Shown here piece by piece: positions 10,295 to 20,367 of a stretch of 64,000 nt of DNA (position 1 is its first letter; each line of letters opens with the position of its first letter). The notes beneath the pieces were generated by a model. The model saw only the letters and a program-made list of their open reading frames with translations, was not told the origin of the DNA and made no database searches. The position numbers were made by a program, and so were the translations under genes. The stretch comes from Streptococcus oriscaviae (lineage in GTDB: Bacteria > Bacillota > Bacilli > Lactobacillales > Streptococcaceae): assembly GCF_018137985.1 (NCBI RefSeq), contig NZ_CP073084.1, forward strand, positions 992,001-1,056,000, written 5' to 3'.

Positions 10295-10404
10295 AAGGAG
10301 ATTATGAAAAATATTTAGGATTAATGATAGTATACCCTTCCCACTACTATTTTTCATCCGCCTTAAGACCGATTTTTATCTTTTCCGACTGATGAGTGAA
10401 ACTA

Positions 10405-10432
10405 AAAAAGTACTGAAGCATCAGTACTTTCT
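10405..10432 (-). terminator. terminator overlapping the accA stop codon
   Basis: On the minus strand AAAGTACTGA-TGCT-TCAGTACTTTTTT: the TGA stop of accA is part of the stem and the T run follows at once. Confidence 0.8.
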
Positions 10433-11191
10433 AAAACGAGCATAACGCTGAGCCAATAATTCTTCCAGTGGCAAGGCTTGGAGTTTTGCAAATTCTGCAA
10501 TCAGTTCTTCCTTGAGAATCTGGGCTACTTCTTTGGCGAAATGGCCATGCTCAGCAATAACCTTGTCCACAACGTCCAACTTGAGCAGTTCGTACGATGT
10601 GATTTTCATCAACTCGGCCGCCTCCATGGCCCGGCTTCCGTCCTTCCATAGAATGGACGCAAAACCTTCTGGACTGAGAACGGCATACATGGAGTTTTCC
10701 AGCATCCAAACGCGGTCTGCAACCGCAAGGGCCAAGGCTCCACCTGAACCGCCTTCACCAACAATAATCGCGATAATTGGCACCTTAAGGTCGCTCATCT
10801 CCATCAGGTTACGGGCAATCGCTTCTCCTTGCCCCCGCTCTTCAGCACCAACACCTGGATAGGCTCCTGCCGTATTGATAATGGTGATGACTGGGCGACC
10901 AAACTTTTCAGCCTGCTTCATCAGACGCAAGGCCTTGCGGTATCCCTCAGGATTAGGTTGACCAAAATTGCGTTTCAAATTATCCTGCAGATTTTTTCCC
11001 TTTTGGATCCCCACCAAGGTAACTGGCTGACCTGCTAAAAAGCCGACACCGCCAACAATAGCTCCGTCGTCACGGAAGGAACGGTCCCCATGCAGTTCCA
11101 TAAACTCATCTAAGATGAGTCCTGCGTAATCCAGAGTCGTCAGACGTGCCTGATCACGCGCCTGACGAATAATTGAACTAACTTCACTCAT
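10421..11191 (-). CDS. accA: acetyl-CoA carboxylase carboxyltransferase subunit alpha
   Basis: 256 residues, the short streptococcal form. The crotonase-like fold shows [20 protein letters not shown] and [19 protein letters not shown]. With AccD it transfers the carboxyl group from carboxybiotin on AccB to acetyl-CoA to make malonyl-CoA. It is the last gene of the cluster and overlaps the end of accD by 4 bases (ATGA), so the two subunits are probably made in step. Confidence 0.96.
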   Translation of the reverse strand: MSEVSSIIRQARDQARLTTLDYAGLILDEFMELHGDRSFRDDGAIVGGVGFLAGQPVTLVGIQKGKNLQDNLKRNFGQPNPEGYRKALRLMKQAEKFGRPVITIINTAGAYPGVGAEERGQGEAIARNLMEMSDLKVPIIAIIVGEGGSGGALALAVADRVWMLENSMYAVLSPEGFASILWKDGSRAMEAAELMKITSYELLKLDVVDKVIAEHGHFAKEVAQILKEELIAEFAKLQALPLEELLAQRYARFRKY

Positions 11192-12051
11192 CTTACACCT
11201 CCATGCAATCGAACCAACTTACTAATCGTTTGGCGCAAATCCTGCCGTTTCACGATAGCATCTACAAAACCATGCTCCTGCAGGAATTCAGCCTTCTGAA
11301 AATCATCTGGCAGGGTTTCACGAACTGTCGTTTCAATCACACGCCGTCCTGCAAAACCGACTAGCGTTTGTGGTTCTGCCAAAATAATATCACCTTCCAT
11401 GGCAAAACTTGCAGTAACACCACCTGTTGTAGGATCCGTTAGAATGGTCAGGTAAAACAGTCCTGCATTGGAATGTTGTTTCACCGCCGCGGATACCTTA
11501 GCCATCTGCATCAAGCTCATGATTCCTTCTTGCATCCGTGCGCCACCAGAGGCTGTAAATAAGACGACTGGCAAACCGTGTTGCTTCGCATACTCAAAAA
11601 GTCGGGTGATTTTTTCTCCTACGACTGTTCCCATACTCGCCATAATGAAATGAGAATCCATGATCCCAAGTGCAACTTCTTGCCCTTCTATCAAGGCCGT
11701 TCCAGTCATCACAGCTTCGTCCAAGCCCGTTTTAGCCCGCATTTCAGCCAGCTTCTCCATATAATTGGGGAAATCCAAAGGATTTTTGGTTTCAATGCCG
11801 GTAAACATTTCTTTAAAGGAACCTTCATCGACCGTCAAGGCCAAGCGTTCCTGTGCTGTTATCCGAAAATTGTACGAGCAAAAATGACAGGTCTTTTCCA
11901 AGCCCAAATCCTTTTGGTAAACCATCCTCTTACAAGAAGGACACTTGGAAAACAACTCATCTGGCACCTCAGGCTTTGTTTGAGGTGTTTGGTGGGCCGA
12001 TCGATTCGGATTGATACGGATATACTTATCCTTTTTTCTAAACAAAGCCAT
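11188..12051 (-). CDS. accD: acetyl-CoA carboxylase carboxyltransferase subunit beta
   Basis: 287 residues. An N-terminal zinc ribbon is visible with Cys37, Cys40, Cys55 and Cys58 (CPSC...CHFC), followed by the carboxyltransferase core ([35 protein letters not shown]). It pairs with AccA. The ATG has a GGAG site 8 bases upstream. It lies 54 bases after accC. Confidence 0.96.
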   Translation of the reverse strand: MALFRKKDKYIRINPNRSAHQTPQTKPEVPDELFSKCPSCKRMVYQKDLGLEKTCHFCSYNFRITAQERLALTVDEGSFKEMFTGIETKNPLDFPNYMEKLAEMRAKTGLDEAVMTGTALIEGQEVALGIMDSHFIMASMGTVVGEKITRLFEYAKQHGLPVVLFTASGGARMQEGIMSLMQMAKVSAAVKQHSNAGLFYLTILTDPTTGGVTASFAMEGDIILAEPQTLVGFAGRRVIETTVRETLPDDFQKAEFLQEHGFVDAIVKRQDLRQTISKLVRLHGGVR

Positions 12052-12105
12052 GCAATATTCTCCTATTTACATCTGTCATATTTCTGAGTGGAACCCACCC
12101 TATTC

Positions 12106-13479
12106 CTAGGATTCCAGAGATTGGGTATACTGTGGCAAGAACTCTTCCATGAGGTAAGCAGTGTCATAATCACCAGCTACCACACGCTTGTCCGCTATCA
12201 AATCCAACTGGAAGTCAGTATTGGTCACTACTCCTTCAATTTCCAATTCAAATAGAGCGCGCTGCATCTTCATCAAGGCCTCAAAACGATTCTCTCCATG
12301 GACAATAACCTTGGCAATCATCGAATCATAATAAGGCGGAATGGTGTAGCCCGGATAAACAGCCGAGTCAACTCGCAAACCGACACCGCCGCTTGGTAAA
12401 TAGAGATTGGTAATTTTACCTGGGCTCGGCGCAAAATTGAAGGCTGGATTCTCAGCATTGATCCGACACTCAATCGCATGCCCTCTGATGACAACCTCAT
12501 CCTGGCTCACACTTAATTCTTCACCTGCAGCAATCTTGATTTGCTCCTTAACAATGTCCACGCCTGTTACAAACTCTGTAACTGGGTGTTCCACCTGCAC
12601 ACGGGTGTTCATTTCCATAAAGTAAAACTCGCCCTTGGCTTCATCCAGAAGAAATTCTATCGTTCCCGCATTTTCATAGCCAACCGACTGAGCAGCTCGA
12701 ACCGCTGCCTGACCAATCTCCCTGCGCAGGGTGTGACCAATAGCAATCGATGGCGCTTCTTCTAAGACTTTTTGGTTGTTGCGCTGCAAAGAACAATCCC
12801 GCTCTCCAAGATGGATAACGTGTCCATGTTGGTCAGCCAAAATCTGCACCTCAATATGGCGGGCTGGGTAGACCACACGTTCTATATACATGGCCCCGTT
12901 GCCAAAAGCAGCCTTGGCCTCGCTTGAAGCTGATTCAAAGGCTGCAACCAGATCTGCTTGGCTCTCTACCTTACGGATACCTTTACCGCCTCCGCCGGCA
13001 GAAGCCTTAAGCATAACCGGATAACCAATCTTCTCTGCAATTTCCAGTGCCTCTTCTGCCGTATAGACCTCGCCATCTGAGCCTGGAATAACTGGAACTT
13101 GAGCCTTAATCATTTCTGCACGGGCATTGATTTTATCTCCCATAGTGTCCATGACACTGCCAGAAGGGCCGATAAATTTAATCCCAACTTCTTCACAGAG
13201 AGTCGCAAATTTGGAGTTTTCACTCAAGAAGCCAAAACCCGGGTGAATAGCCTGTGCCTCTGTTACAACGGCAGCTGAAATGACGGCATTCATATTGAGA
13301 TAGGAATCTGTCGAACGAGCTGGACCGATACAGATGGCCTCATCTGCCAACATGGTGTGGAGGGCGTCCTTGTCTGCTTCCGAATAAACGGCTACTGTCG
13401 CAATTCCCAGTTCACGAGCCGCACGGATAATCCGCACCGCAATTTCACCACGATTCGCAATTAAAATCTTATTAAACAC
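12106..13479 (-). CDS. accC: biotin carboxylase subunit of acetyl-CoA carboxylase
   Basis: 457 residues with the biotin-carboxylase N domain (ILIANRGEIAVRIIRAAR), the ATP-grasp Gly-rich loop KASAGGGGKGIR, the catalytic region MEMNTRVQVEHPVTE and the C-terminal domain. It carboxylates biotin on AccB with ATP and bicarbonate. The start codon is GTG, with AGGAG upstream. A 143-base gap separates it from fabZ. Confidence 0.96.
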   Translation of the reverse strand: MFNKILIANRGEIAVRIIRAARELGIATVAVYSEADKDALHTMLADEAICIGPARSTDSYLNMNAVISAAVVTEAQAIHPGFGFLSENSKFATLCEEVGIKFIGPSGSVMDTMGDKINARAEMIKAQVPVIPGSDGEVYTAEEALEIAEKIGYPVMLKASAGGGGKGIRKVESQADLVAAFESASSEAKAAFGNGAMYIERVVYPARHIEVQILADQHGHVIHLGERDCSLQRNNQKVLEEAPSIAIGHTLRREIGQAAVRAAQSVGYENAGTIEFLLDEAKGEFYFMEMNTRVQVEHPVTEFVTGVDIVKEQIKIAAGEELSVSQDEVVIRGHAIECRINAENPAFNFAPSPGKITNLYLPSGGVGLRVDSAVYPGYTIPPYYDSMIAKVIVHGENRFEALMKMQRALFELEIEGVVTNTDFQLDLIADKRVVAGDYDTAYLMEEFLPQYTQSLES

Positions 13480-13584
13480 TCTTCAATCGTCTCCTTTTCT
13501 TGACAATACTCCTAGTTTCCTAGAACGTGTTCAATGTCACAACTGTCAAAAAGTTGATAGGAATAGAAACAAGGGGACGAAGAC

Positions 13585-13616
13585 TTGGAGTCAACGCCCC
13601 TCTCATCAAGTAAATT
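13585..13616 (-). other. hairpin in the fabZ-accC gap
   Basis: On the minus strand AGGGGCG and CGTCCCCT pair across a long loop between fabZ and accC. No T run follows, so it could be an mRNA processing or stability element rather than a terminator. Confidence 0.35.
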
Positions 13617-13622
13617 CTACAA

Positions 13623-14045
13623 CTAGCTACCAATCGCAAAGGTCAAGGTACCTGATGCAGCCAATTTGCCATCTACCTCTGCCTTGGCTTCAACTACGGC
13701 GATGGTCCCACGGCGCTTGACAAATGTAGCTGTCATCACCAGTTGATCTCCTGGAACCACTTGTTTTTTAAACTTAACCTTGTCCATTCCAGCATAGAAA
13801 ACCAACTTGCCCTTGTTTTCTTCCTTAGACAGCTCGAGTACTCCCGCTGTTTGAGCCAGCGCCTCCATAATCAGCACGCCAGGCATCACGGGGTATTCTG
13901 GAAAATGTCCATTGAAAAACGGTTCGTTGATTGTCACATTCTTAATAGCTACAATTTGGTCTTCGGAAACTTCCAAAACCCGATCTACCAAGAGCATGGG
14001 ATAACGGTGAGGCAAAGCCTCTTTAATCTTTACAATATCAATCAT
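13623..14045 (-). CDS. fabZ: 3-hydroxyacyl-ACP dehydratase
   Basis: 140 residues with the hotdog-fold active-site segment [22 protein letters not shown] (part shown), holding the catalytic His and Glu. It removes water from 3-hydroxyacyl-ACP. With no FabA, unsaturated chains depend on FabM (also encoded here). It overlaps the end of accB by 4 bases. Confidence 0.95.
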   Translation of the reverse strand: MIDIVKIKEALPHRYPMLLVDRVLEVSEDQIVAIKNVTINEPFFNGHFPEYPVMPGVLIMEALAQTAGVLELSKEENKGKLVFYAGMDKVKFKKQVVPGDQLVMTATFVKRRGTIAVVEAKAEVDGKLAASGTLTFAIGS

Positions 14046-14521
14046 TTGATGCGTACCAATCCTTGTCCAAATTCGATAACCGCTTCATTAGCAACCAAAA
14101 CCTCGGTAACAACACCATCACGCGGCGCAGGTACTTCATTCATCACCTTCATCGCTTCGATAATCATCAAGGTTTGTCCCTTTTTGACACTGTCACCCAC
14201 AGACACAAAGGCTGGTCTGTCCGGTGCAGGTGAGAGGTAGGCAACCCCTACCAGAGGACTTTCAACCACTTCACCCTCTGCCTCCACAACAGGTGCAGAT
14301 ACAACAGGCGCTTCTGAGGCAGGTTCTGGATTAGGACTAGAAGTAGCACTTGGTGCTGCTGGTAAGGAAGAAACAGTCGGAGCAAGCTCTACGGGAGCTG
14401 GCACTGCAACTGCTTCATTTTTGCTGAAGTGCAGTTGCTCACTGCCATTGGTATAGGAAAACTCACGCAGACTGGACTGGTCAAACTGACCCATCAGGTC
14501 TTTTATTTCTGTAATATTCAC
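14042..14521 (-). CDS. accB: biotin carboxyl carrier protein of acetyl-CoA carboxylase
   Basis: 159 residues. A Pro/Ala/Ser-rich linker (about 35-85) leads to the C-terminal biotinyl domain with the biotin-accepting Lys125 in EAMKVMNE. It carries carboxybiotin between AccC and AccAD. Its start abuts the fabF stop and its end overlaps fabZ. Confidence 0.95.
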   Translation of the reverse strand: MNITEIKDLMGQFDQSSLREFSYTNGSEQLHFSKNEAVAVPAPVELAPTVSSLPAAPSATSSPNPEPASEAPVVSAPVVEAEGEVVESPLVGVAYLSPAPDRPAFVSVGDSVKKGQTLMIIEAMKVMNEVPAPRDGVVTEVLVANEAVIEFGQGLVRIK

Positions 14522-15757
14522 TTAGGCCTCCCAACGTTTAAAGGCGATAACAGAGTTATGTCCTCCGAATCCAAAGGTGTTTGAAATCGCATGACGGATT
14601 TCCATATCACGACCTTGGCCAAAGATAACATCTGCTTCGATGTAATCAGATACTTCTGTCGTACCTGCAGTCATAGGAGCGTGCGAATGTTTCATCGCCT
14701 CAATCACGGCAACCGCTTCAATGGCGCCTGCGGCACCCAGCAAGTGACCAGTAAAGGATTTCGTAGAAGATACAGGGGTATGCTTGCCAAAGACTGAAAC
14801 AATGGCCTGGCTTTCACCCTTCTCATTTGCTGGAGTGGATGTTCCGTGTGCATTGATGTAGTCAATATCTGCTGGTTCAAGGCCTGCTTCTGAGATAGCC
14901 AGTTTCATTGCCTTGATAGCACCCAGACCTTCTGGATGTGGCGAAGTCATATGGTGGGCGTCACAAGTATTTCCATAGCCAACAATTTCTGCCAGAATGG
15001 TTGCACCGCGCGCCTCCGCATGCTCCAAGCTCTCTAGTACCAAGACTGCTGCGCCCTCACCCATGACAAAACCATTGCGATCCTTGTCAAATGGGATGGA
15101 AGCACGAGTTGGGTCTTCTGTTGTAGACATAGCTGTTAGGGCTTGGAAGCCACCGATTGCAAACGGAGTAATCGCTGCTTCTGATCCACCTGCCAAGACA
15201 ACATCTTGGAAACCAAACTTGATTTCACGGAAGGCTTCTCCTAGAGCGTCATTTGATGAAGCACAGGCTGTAATAACACATTTACATACACCATTTGCCC
15301 CTACCTGCATAGCGATATTCCCGGCTGCCATATTTGGCAAAGCTTTTGGAAGAGCCATCGGACGAATGCGTTTTGGCCCTTTTTCATTCATACGAGCAAC
15401 CTGCTCTTCGATTTCCAAAATACCACCGATACCTGTCGATAGGATAACACCAAATCGATCGCTGTCTACCGCTTCTGTGTTCAACTGAGCATTCGCAACT
15501 GCCTCTTGCGCAGCGTAGAGAGCATAGAGAGAGTAGTTATCATAGCGGTTGGTATCTTTCTTAACAAAATACTTGTCAAAAGGAAAATCTTTCAATTCAG
15601 CCGCATTGTGAACAGTATAGGCACTGGTGTCAAACTTGGTAATCTTTCCGATTCCAATTTGTCCTGTCTTCAAGCTGTTCCAGAATTCCTCCGGAGTGTG
15701 CCCGATTGGGGAAGTCAGACCGTAGCCTGTAACCACTACACGATTAAGTTTTGTCAT
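14522..15757 (-). CDS. fabF: 3-oxoacyl-ACP synthase II
   Basis: 411 residues with the condensing-enzyme triad: Cys165 in VITACASSND, His in NAHGTSTPAN and His in KSFTGHLLGAAG. It extends acyl-ACP with malonyl-ACP. The ATG has an AAGGAG site. It follows fabG by 35 bases. Confidence 0.96.
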   Translation of the reverse strand: MTKLNRVVVTGYGLTSPIGHTPEEFWNSLKTGQIGIGKITKFDTSAYTVHNAAELKDFPFDKYFVKKDTNRYDNYSLYALYAAQEAVANAQLNTEAVDSDRFGVILSTGIGGILEIEEQVARMNEKGPKRIRPMALPKALPNMAAGNIAMQVGANGVCKCVITACASSNDALGEAFREIKFGFQDVVLAGGSEAAITPFAIGGFQALTAMSTTEDPTRASIPFDKDRNGFVMGEGAAVLVLESLEHAEARGATILAEIVGYGNTCDAHHMTSPHPEGLGAIKAMKLAISEAGLEPADIDYINAHGTSTPANEKGESQAIVSVFGKHTPVSSTKSFTGHLLGAAGAIEAVAVIEAMKHSHAPMTAGTTEVSDYIEADVIFGQGRDMEIRHAISNTFGFGGHNSVIAFKRWEA

Positions 15758-15792
15758 TGCTTTGCTCCTTTACCTTGCTTAGAAAAACCGTT

Positions 15793-16524
15793 TTACATTG
15801 ACAGACCGCCATCAATGGCAATCACTTGTCCTGTTACATATTCCTGCTGGGCAAGAAATACTGCAACATCTGCTACTTCTTCTGTCAAACCAAAGCGTTT
15901 CATTGGGATTTGTCCCATCATCGCTTCTTTAATCTTGTCCGAAAGAACATCTGTCATATCTGATTGGATAAATCCAGGGGCGATGACATTGACACGGACA
16001 TTGCGACCTGCAACCTCGCGGGCAATGGATTTACTAAATCCAATAACGCCTGCCTTGGATGCTGCATAGTTTGCCTGACCGGCATTTCCTATCAAACCAA
16101 CAACACTTGAAAGGTTGATAATCGCTCCCTCACGCGCCTTGGTCATTGGTTTCAAAACAGCCTGGGTCATATTGAAGGTTCCTGTCAGGTTGATTTTCAA
16201 GACAGCCTCAAAATCTTCCTCAGACATTTTCATAGCCATGCCGTCCTTGGTCACGCCAGCATTGTTCACCAAGACATCTACGCTTCCCAAGGCTTCAGTC
16301 GCTTCAGCAACCATCCGCTTAGCATCTGCTTGATTGGAAATATCTCCAGAGATAGCAAGAACTTTGACACCATAATCAGAAAAACTTGCTAGGGTTTCTT
16401 CACCGATTTGACCGCGGCCATTGAGGACAACGTTCGCTCCCAAACTTGCAAATTTATGAGCAATCGCCAAACCAATGCCTCGGCTTGAACCTGTTACAAA
16501 CACATTTTTATTTTTCAGTTCCAT
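15793..16524 (-). CDS. fabG: 3-oxoacyl-ACP reductase
   Basis: 243-residue short-chain dehydrogenase: cofactor loop TGSSRGIG, NNAG at 87-90, and the catalytic Ser140, Tyr153 and Lys157 (YAASK). It reduces 3-oxoacyl-ACP with NADPH. It lies 9 bases after fabD. Confidence 0.96.
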   Translation of the reverse strand: MELKNKNVFVTGSSRGIGLAIAHKFASLGANVVLNGRGQIGEETLASFSDYGVKVLAISGDISNQADAKRMVAEATEALGSVDVLVNNAGVTKDGMAMKMSEEDFEAVLKINLTGTFNMTQAVLKPMTKAREGAIINLSSVVGLIGNAGQANYAASKAGVIGFSKSIAREVAGRNVRVNVIAPGFIQSDMTDVLSDKIKEAMMGQIPMKRFGLTEEVADVAVFLAQQEYVTGQVIAIDGGLSM

Positions 16525-16533
16525 CTTGACTCC

Positions 16534-17457
16534 TTACTGTACTTCGAGCAGGTTTTCTAAACTTGCAAGATCCTCAACGCCAGCCATTGTCGCAGTTTTA
16601 TCAATCTTTTTCACAAAACCAGACAAGACCTTGCCAGGACCGATTTCAATAAAGTTTGTCACTCCAGCCTCTTTCATGACCTCAATCGACTCATAGAAGC
16701 GAACCGGCTCCATAACTTGACGGGTCAAGAGTGACTTAATCTCCTCTTTTTTCATCACCTCTGCCTGAGTGTTGCCCACCAAAGGAAGAGCAAAATCAGC
16801 AAATTCAACTGTTTCCAGAGCCTGTGCCAACTTATCTGAAGCAGGTTTTAACAAGGCAGTATGGAAGGGGCCTGATACATTGAGAGGAATCAGCCGCTTC
16901 ACTCCTGCTGCCTGCAGGCCCTCAACAGCAGCATCAACCGCTGCCACCTCACCACCGATAACAATTTGAGCAGGTGTGTTGTAATTGGCTGGTGAAACCA
17001 GACCATGTTGGGAAGCTTCTTTACAGATGTCTTCAATCAGCTGCACATCTGCATTCATAACAGCCACCATCTTTCCAACTCCTGCTGGTGCGGCAGTTTC
17101 CATAAATTCACCCCGCTTAGCAATCAGGGCTACAGCATCCTCAAAAGCAAGCGCTCCAGAAGCTACCAAGGCCGAATACTCGCCTAGGGAGAGCCCTGCT
17201 ACCATATCAGCCTTGACTCCTTTTTCCGTCAGCAGGCGGTAAATGGCAACTGAGGTGGTTAGAATGGCTGGCTGGGTATAGCGTGTCTGGTTGAGTTTGG
17301 CTTCATCCTGATCAATCAATTCACGCAAATCATAGCCTAAAATTTGACTGGCTGTATCAAAGGTTTCTTTGACAACTGGAAACTGGTCGTAGAGGTCACG
17401 AGCCATGCCCAATTTCTGGGCTCCCTGACCTGCAAACAAAAATGCTGTTTTTGTCAT
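16534..17457 (-). CDS. fabD: malonyl-CoA:ACP transacylase
   Basis: 307 residues. FAGQGAQ at the N-terminus and GLSLGEYSAL with the nucleophile Ser90 are diagnostic, with a later GPFHTALL His. It loads malonate on AcpP. One base separates it from fabK. Confidence 0.96.
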   Translation of the reverse strand: MTKTAFLFAGQGAQKLGMARDLYDQFPVVKETFDTASQILGYDLRELIDQDEAKLNQTRYTQPAILTTSVAIYRLLTEKGVKADMVAGLSLGEYSALVASGALAFEDAVALIAKRGEFMETAAPAGVGKMVAVMNADVQLIEDICKEASQHGLVSPANYNTPAQIVIGGEVAAVDAAVEGLQAAGVKRLIPLNVSGPFHTALLKPASDKLAQALETVEFADFALPLVGNTQAEVMKKEEIKSLLTRQVMEPVRFYESIEVMKEAGVTNFIEIGPGKVLSGFVKKIDKTATMAGVEDLASLENLLEVQ

Positions 17458-17458
17458 T

Positions 17459-18424
17459 TTATTCTCCGATGTTTGCCCAACGAGCTGCCTGTTCTTGAAT
17501 CACTTTTGCAGCTCCATAGTAAATATCCTTCAAAATCTCTTCACAGGTTTCTTCCTTGCTGACCAAGCCGGCAATCTGACCAGCCATGACAGAACCATTG
17601 TCCACATCGCCATCTACTACAGCATTGCGAAGGGCACCTGCTCCCAATTCTTCAATATCCTTCTCACTCTTAAGACCGCGCAAGAAATCTTTTTCTGCAC
17701 CAGCATAAGCTGTGGAAAGCTTGTTCTTCAAAGCACGGACAGGGTGACCTACGATAGAAGCAGATACAGTCGTATCAATGTCTTTAGCCTTGAGAATCTT
17801 ATCCTTGAAATTTTGGTGGGCATTGGATTCCTTAGCTACCACAAAGCGCGTTCCAACCTGAACAGCCTCAGCCCCCAGCATAAAGCCAGCAGCAGCACCA
17901 TGGCCATCTGCAATACCACCTGCAGCAATAACAGGAATAGATACAGCTTCTACGACTTGGCGTACCAAGGTCATCGTGGTCAACTTACCGATGTGACCGC
18001 CAGCTTCCATGCCTTCTGCAATCACTGCGTCCACACCAAGTTTTTCCATGCGCTTGGCAAGGGCAACGCTTGGAACAACAGGAATAACGGTAATTCCAGC
18101 CGCATGAAGACGCTCCATGTACTTACCAGGGTTACCTGCACCAGTGGTAACAACCTTGACACCTTCTTCAATGACCAAATCAACAATGTCATCTGCAAAT
18201 GGTGACAAAAGCATGATGTTCACTCCGAAAGGCTTGTCTGTGATGGCTTTTACCTTATCAATATTAGCCTTAACCACTTCTTTTGGAGCATTTCCTCCAC
18301 CAATAATACCTAGACCGCCAGCATTTGACACCGCACCAGCCAGGTCACCGTCCGCAACCCAGGCCATGCCGCCTTGAAAGATTGGGTATTTAATATTTAA
18401 TAGCTCTGTAATTTTTGTTTGCAT
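17459..18424 (-). CDS. fabK: enoyl-ACP reductase II (FMN-dependent)
   Basis: 321-residue FMN TIM barrel of the nitronate-monooxygenase-like family (FQGGMAWVADGDLAGAVSNAGG, AGGIADGHGAAAGFMLGAEAVQVGTR in part). FabK catalyses the last reduction of the elongation cycle in streptococci and replaces triclosan-sensitive FabI. It is preceded by a terminator and a FabT-type inverted repeat, so it starts a second transcription unit that runs to accA. Confidence 0.93.
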   Translation of the reverse strand: MQTKITELLNIKYPIFQGGMAWVADGDLAGAVSNAGGLGIIGGGNAPKEVVKANIDKVKAITDKPFGVNIMLLSPFADDIVDLVIEEGVKVVTTGAGNPGKYMERLHAAGITVIPVVPSVALAKRMEKLGVDAVIAEGMEAGGHIGKLTTMTLVRQVVEAVSIPVIAAGGIADGHGAAAGFMLGAEAVQVGTRFVVAKESNAHQNFKDKILKAKDIDTTVSASIVGHPVRALKNKLSTAYAGAEKDFLRGLKSEKDIEELGAGALRNAVVDGDVDNGSVMAGQIAGLVSKEETCEEILKDIYYGAAKVIQEQAARWANIGE

Positions 18425-18507
18425 AGAATCCTCTTTTTCTATAATTGCTTAAGTAATCATTTGACCCTCAAACGATTACCTAAACAAGGAGCGCCAAGGG
18501 CACTCCC

Positions 18508-18554
18508 TTGCAATAGTTTGATATATCAATGTTTTGAGTTTCAAACTATTGCAA
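18508..18554. promoter_or_regulatory. FabT-type operator before fabK
   Basis: TTGCAATAGTTTGA (18508-18521) and TCAAACTATTGCAA (18541-18554) are a perfect 14-base inverted repeat around 19 bases. The inner TTTGA...TCAAA elements match the FabT consensus WTTTGAWTATCAAAW in half-sites. It lies 84 bases before fabK, where a FabT-controlled internal promoter is known in pneumococcus. Confidence 0.65.
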
Positions 18555-18556
18555 TG

Positions 18557-18581
18557 AAGAAAAATGCTGAACCAGCATTTC
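18557..18581 (-). terminator. terminator behind acpP
   Basis: On the minus strand AAATGCTGGTTCAGCATTTTTCTT: an 8-base stem and a T-rich tail, about 15 bases after the acpP stop. Confidence 0.75.
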
Positions 18582-18595
18582 CTTCATCTTGTAAC

Positions 18596-18820
18596 TTATT
18601 TTGTTTGCGCTTCTACATAGGCAACCAAGTCACCAACTGTTGACAAGCCTTCTTCTGAATCAATTTGAATATCGAACTCATCTTCGATTTCTGAGATTAC
18701 TTGGAAAAGATCCAATGAATCTGCATCCAAATCTTCAAAGGTGGTTGTAAGTTGCACTTCTTCAGCGTCCTTACCAAGTTCTTCAACGATGATTGCTTGT
18801 ACTTTCTCAAATACTGCCAT
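18596..18820 (-). CDS. acpP: acyl carrier protein
   Basis: 74 residues from the ATG at 18820, which has an AAAGGAG site; an in-frame extension to 18877 has none and does not fit the family. The phosphopantetheine Ser35 lies in DADSLDLFQ. It holds growing acyl chains. It sits 60 bases after fabH and is followed by a terminator. Confidence 0.95.
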   Translation of the reverse strand: MAVFEKVQAIIVEELGKDAEEVQLTTTFEDLDADSLDLFQVISEIEDEFDIQIDSEEGLSTVGDLVAYVEAQTK

Positions 18821-18880
18821 GATTGTATTCTCCTTTTGGATAAAAAATTTTTTAATAACTGCGTTGCCACAGGTCATTAA

Positions 18881-19858
18881 CTAAAGTTTAAGAAGCATTG
18901 CCCCCCAAGTGAGGCCTCCGCCAAAACCACTCATCAGAACCGTCTGGCTACCATCTAAGCGAATGAGTCCGTTCTCTACACACTCTGAGAGCAGTATCGG
19001 GATGCTAGCTGCGCTGGTGTTCCCATAGGTCATCATATTAGCTGGGAACTTGTCCACCTCAACACCCAATTTCTTAGCCATTTTGTCCAAGATTCGGCTG
19101 TTGGCCTGATGAAGTAGGAAGTAATCGATACTATCTGCTGCCACACCTTGGCTGTCCAATAGGCCTGCGATGGTCTTGGTCACATCTCGAATGGCAAATT
19201 CAAAGATAGCCCGTCCGTCCATTTTGATATAAGGGTCATTGTCACCCTTTGTAGAAAACGGTGAGCTCAAACCTGTTAAACCGCAGGTCAGCCCTTGGCC
19301 TCGCTTGCCATCGGTTCGGTTTTTCTCTGCTAGAAAGTGAGGCGTGTCGCTACTTTCTAGCAAGACTCCGCCGGCTCCATCACCGAACAGTACAGCCGTA
19401 CTCCGATCGCTCCAATCGACTGCCTTAGACAGGGTTTCAGCCCCGATCACAAGCCCCTTTTGATAGACGCCAGAAGCAATCAGTTTTTCTGCCGTGGACA
19501 AGGCGAAGACAAAACCTGAACAAGCTGCTACTAGGTCATAGGCAAAGACTTGGTCAGCACCAATATTGGCTTGGACTCGGGCTGCTGTGGAAGGCATAGC
19601 CGAGTCTGGTGTAACGGTCGCTACGATAATAAAATCAATTTCCTCTGCACCAATCCCTGCTTTTGTCAGGAGTTGGTCCGCAACCTTTGTGGCCAAGTCA
19701 CTCGTTTGCTCGTCTTGGACAATGTGACGGCTGCGAATCCCTGTCCGAGAGGAAATCCATTCGTCATTGGTGTCCATGATGTTGGCGAGGTCATCATTGC
19801 TGATAACCTGCTCGGGCGCATAGTGAGCAACCTGACTGATTTTCGCAAAGGTTCTCAT
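18881..19858 (-). CDS. fabH: 3-oxoacyl-ACP synthase III
   Basis: 325 residues. The nucleophile Cys113 is in DLVAACSGF, and the His and Asn of the triad are in LLHQANSRI and [10 protein letters not shown]. It starts synthesis by joining acetyl-CoA and malonyl-ACP. It overlaps the fabT stop by 4 bases (ATGA). Confidence 0.96.
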   Translation of the reverse strand: MRTFAKISQVAHYAPEQVISNDDLANIMDTNDEWISSRTGIRSRHIVQDEQTSDLATKVADQLLTKAGIGAEEIDFIIVATVTPDSAMPSTAARVQANIGADQVFAYDLVAACSGFVFALSTAEKLIASGVYQKGLVIGAETLSKAVDWSDRSTAVLFGDGAGGVLLESSDTPHFLAEKNRTDGKRGQGLTCGLTGLSSPFSTKGDNDPYIKMDGRAIFEFAIRDVTKTIAGLLDSQGVAADSIDYFLLHQANSRILDKMAKKLGVEVDKFPANMMTYGNTSAASIPILLSECVENGLIRLDGSQTVLMSGFGGGLTWGAMLLKL

Positions 19859-20298
19859 TTTAATCCCTCCAAGAAGTTATAGAGTTTAAAGAGCCCCTTT
19901 TTCATCACTTGGTACTCTGTTTCATCCATGCCGTCTGTAATCTGGCGAACCATTTCATTATGGAAGCGTTGGTGCAAACGGTAGATGAGCCGACCTTTCT
20001 TGGTCAGATAGAGGTGAACCACCCGTCTGTCCTTGGTCGAACGCACGCGCTCAATATAGCCCTTACGCTCCAAGTTGTTCAAGCTGGTTGTCACTGTTCC
20101 AAGTGTCACCATCAAAGCTCGGGCGATGTCACTCGGGGTTGCCCCCTTTTTATCTCCAATCACATCAATGGTATGCATCTCCTTGATTGAAACATCTTTA
20201 AAGCGACTGCCTCGAAGACTCATTTCTTCAATAACCAAGACATTATTAAAAATTGCTGTCAAATATTCATTGATTTTTGGATCTTCCAAAACAGGCAC
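19855..20298 (-). CDS. fabT: MarR-family fatty-acid synthesis repressor
   Basis: 147 residues with a winged-helix core ([20 protein letters not shown] and the wing [17 protein letters not shown], each a MarR hallmark). FabT represses the fab genes when bound to acyl-ACP. It lies inside the operon it controls. Its own promoter is covered by two FabT palindromes, so autoregulation is expected. Confidence 0.93.
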   Translation of the reverse strand: MPVLEDPKINEYLTAIFNNVLVIEEMSLRGSRFKDVSIKEMHTIDVIGDKKGATPSDIARALMVTLGTVTTSLNNLERKGYIERVRSTKDRRVVHLYLTKKGRLIYRLHQRFHNEMVRQITDGMDETEYQVMKKGLFKLYNFLEGLK

Positions 20299-20303
20299 CC
20301 CCT

Positions 20304-20350
20304 TACTTTGACTCTCAAAGTATACTCTATAACAGTTTGATTGTCAAATA
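20304..20350 (-). promoter_or_regulatory. fabT promoter with two FabT boxes
   Basis: -35 TTGACA (20342-20347) and -10 TATACT (20319-20324) with a 17-base spacer on the minus strand. One box AGTTTGATTGTCAAATA (20334-20350) covers the -35. A second palindrome TACTTTGA-CTC-TCAAAGTA (20304-20322) covers the -10. Confidence 0.8.
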
Positions 20351-20367
20351 TTTTCTATAAAAAACGT

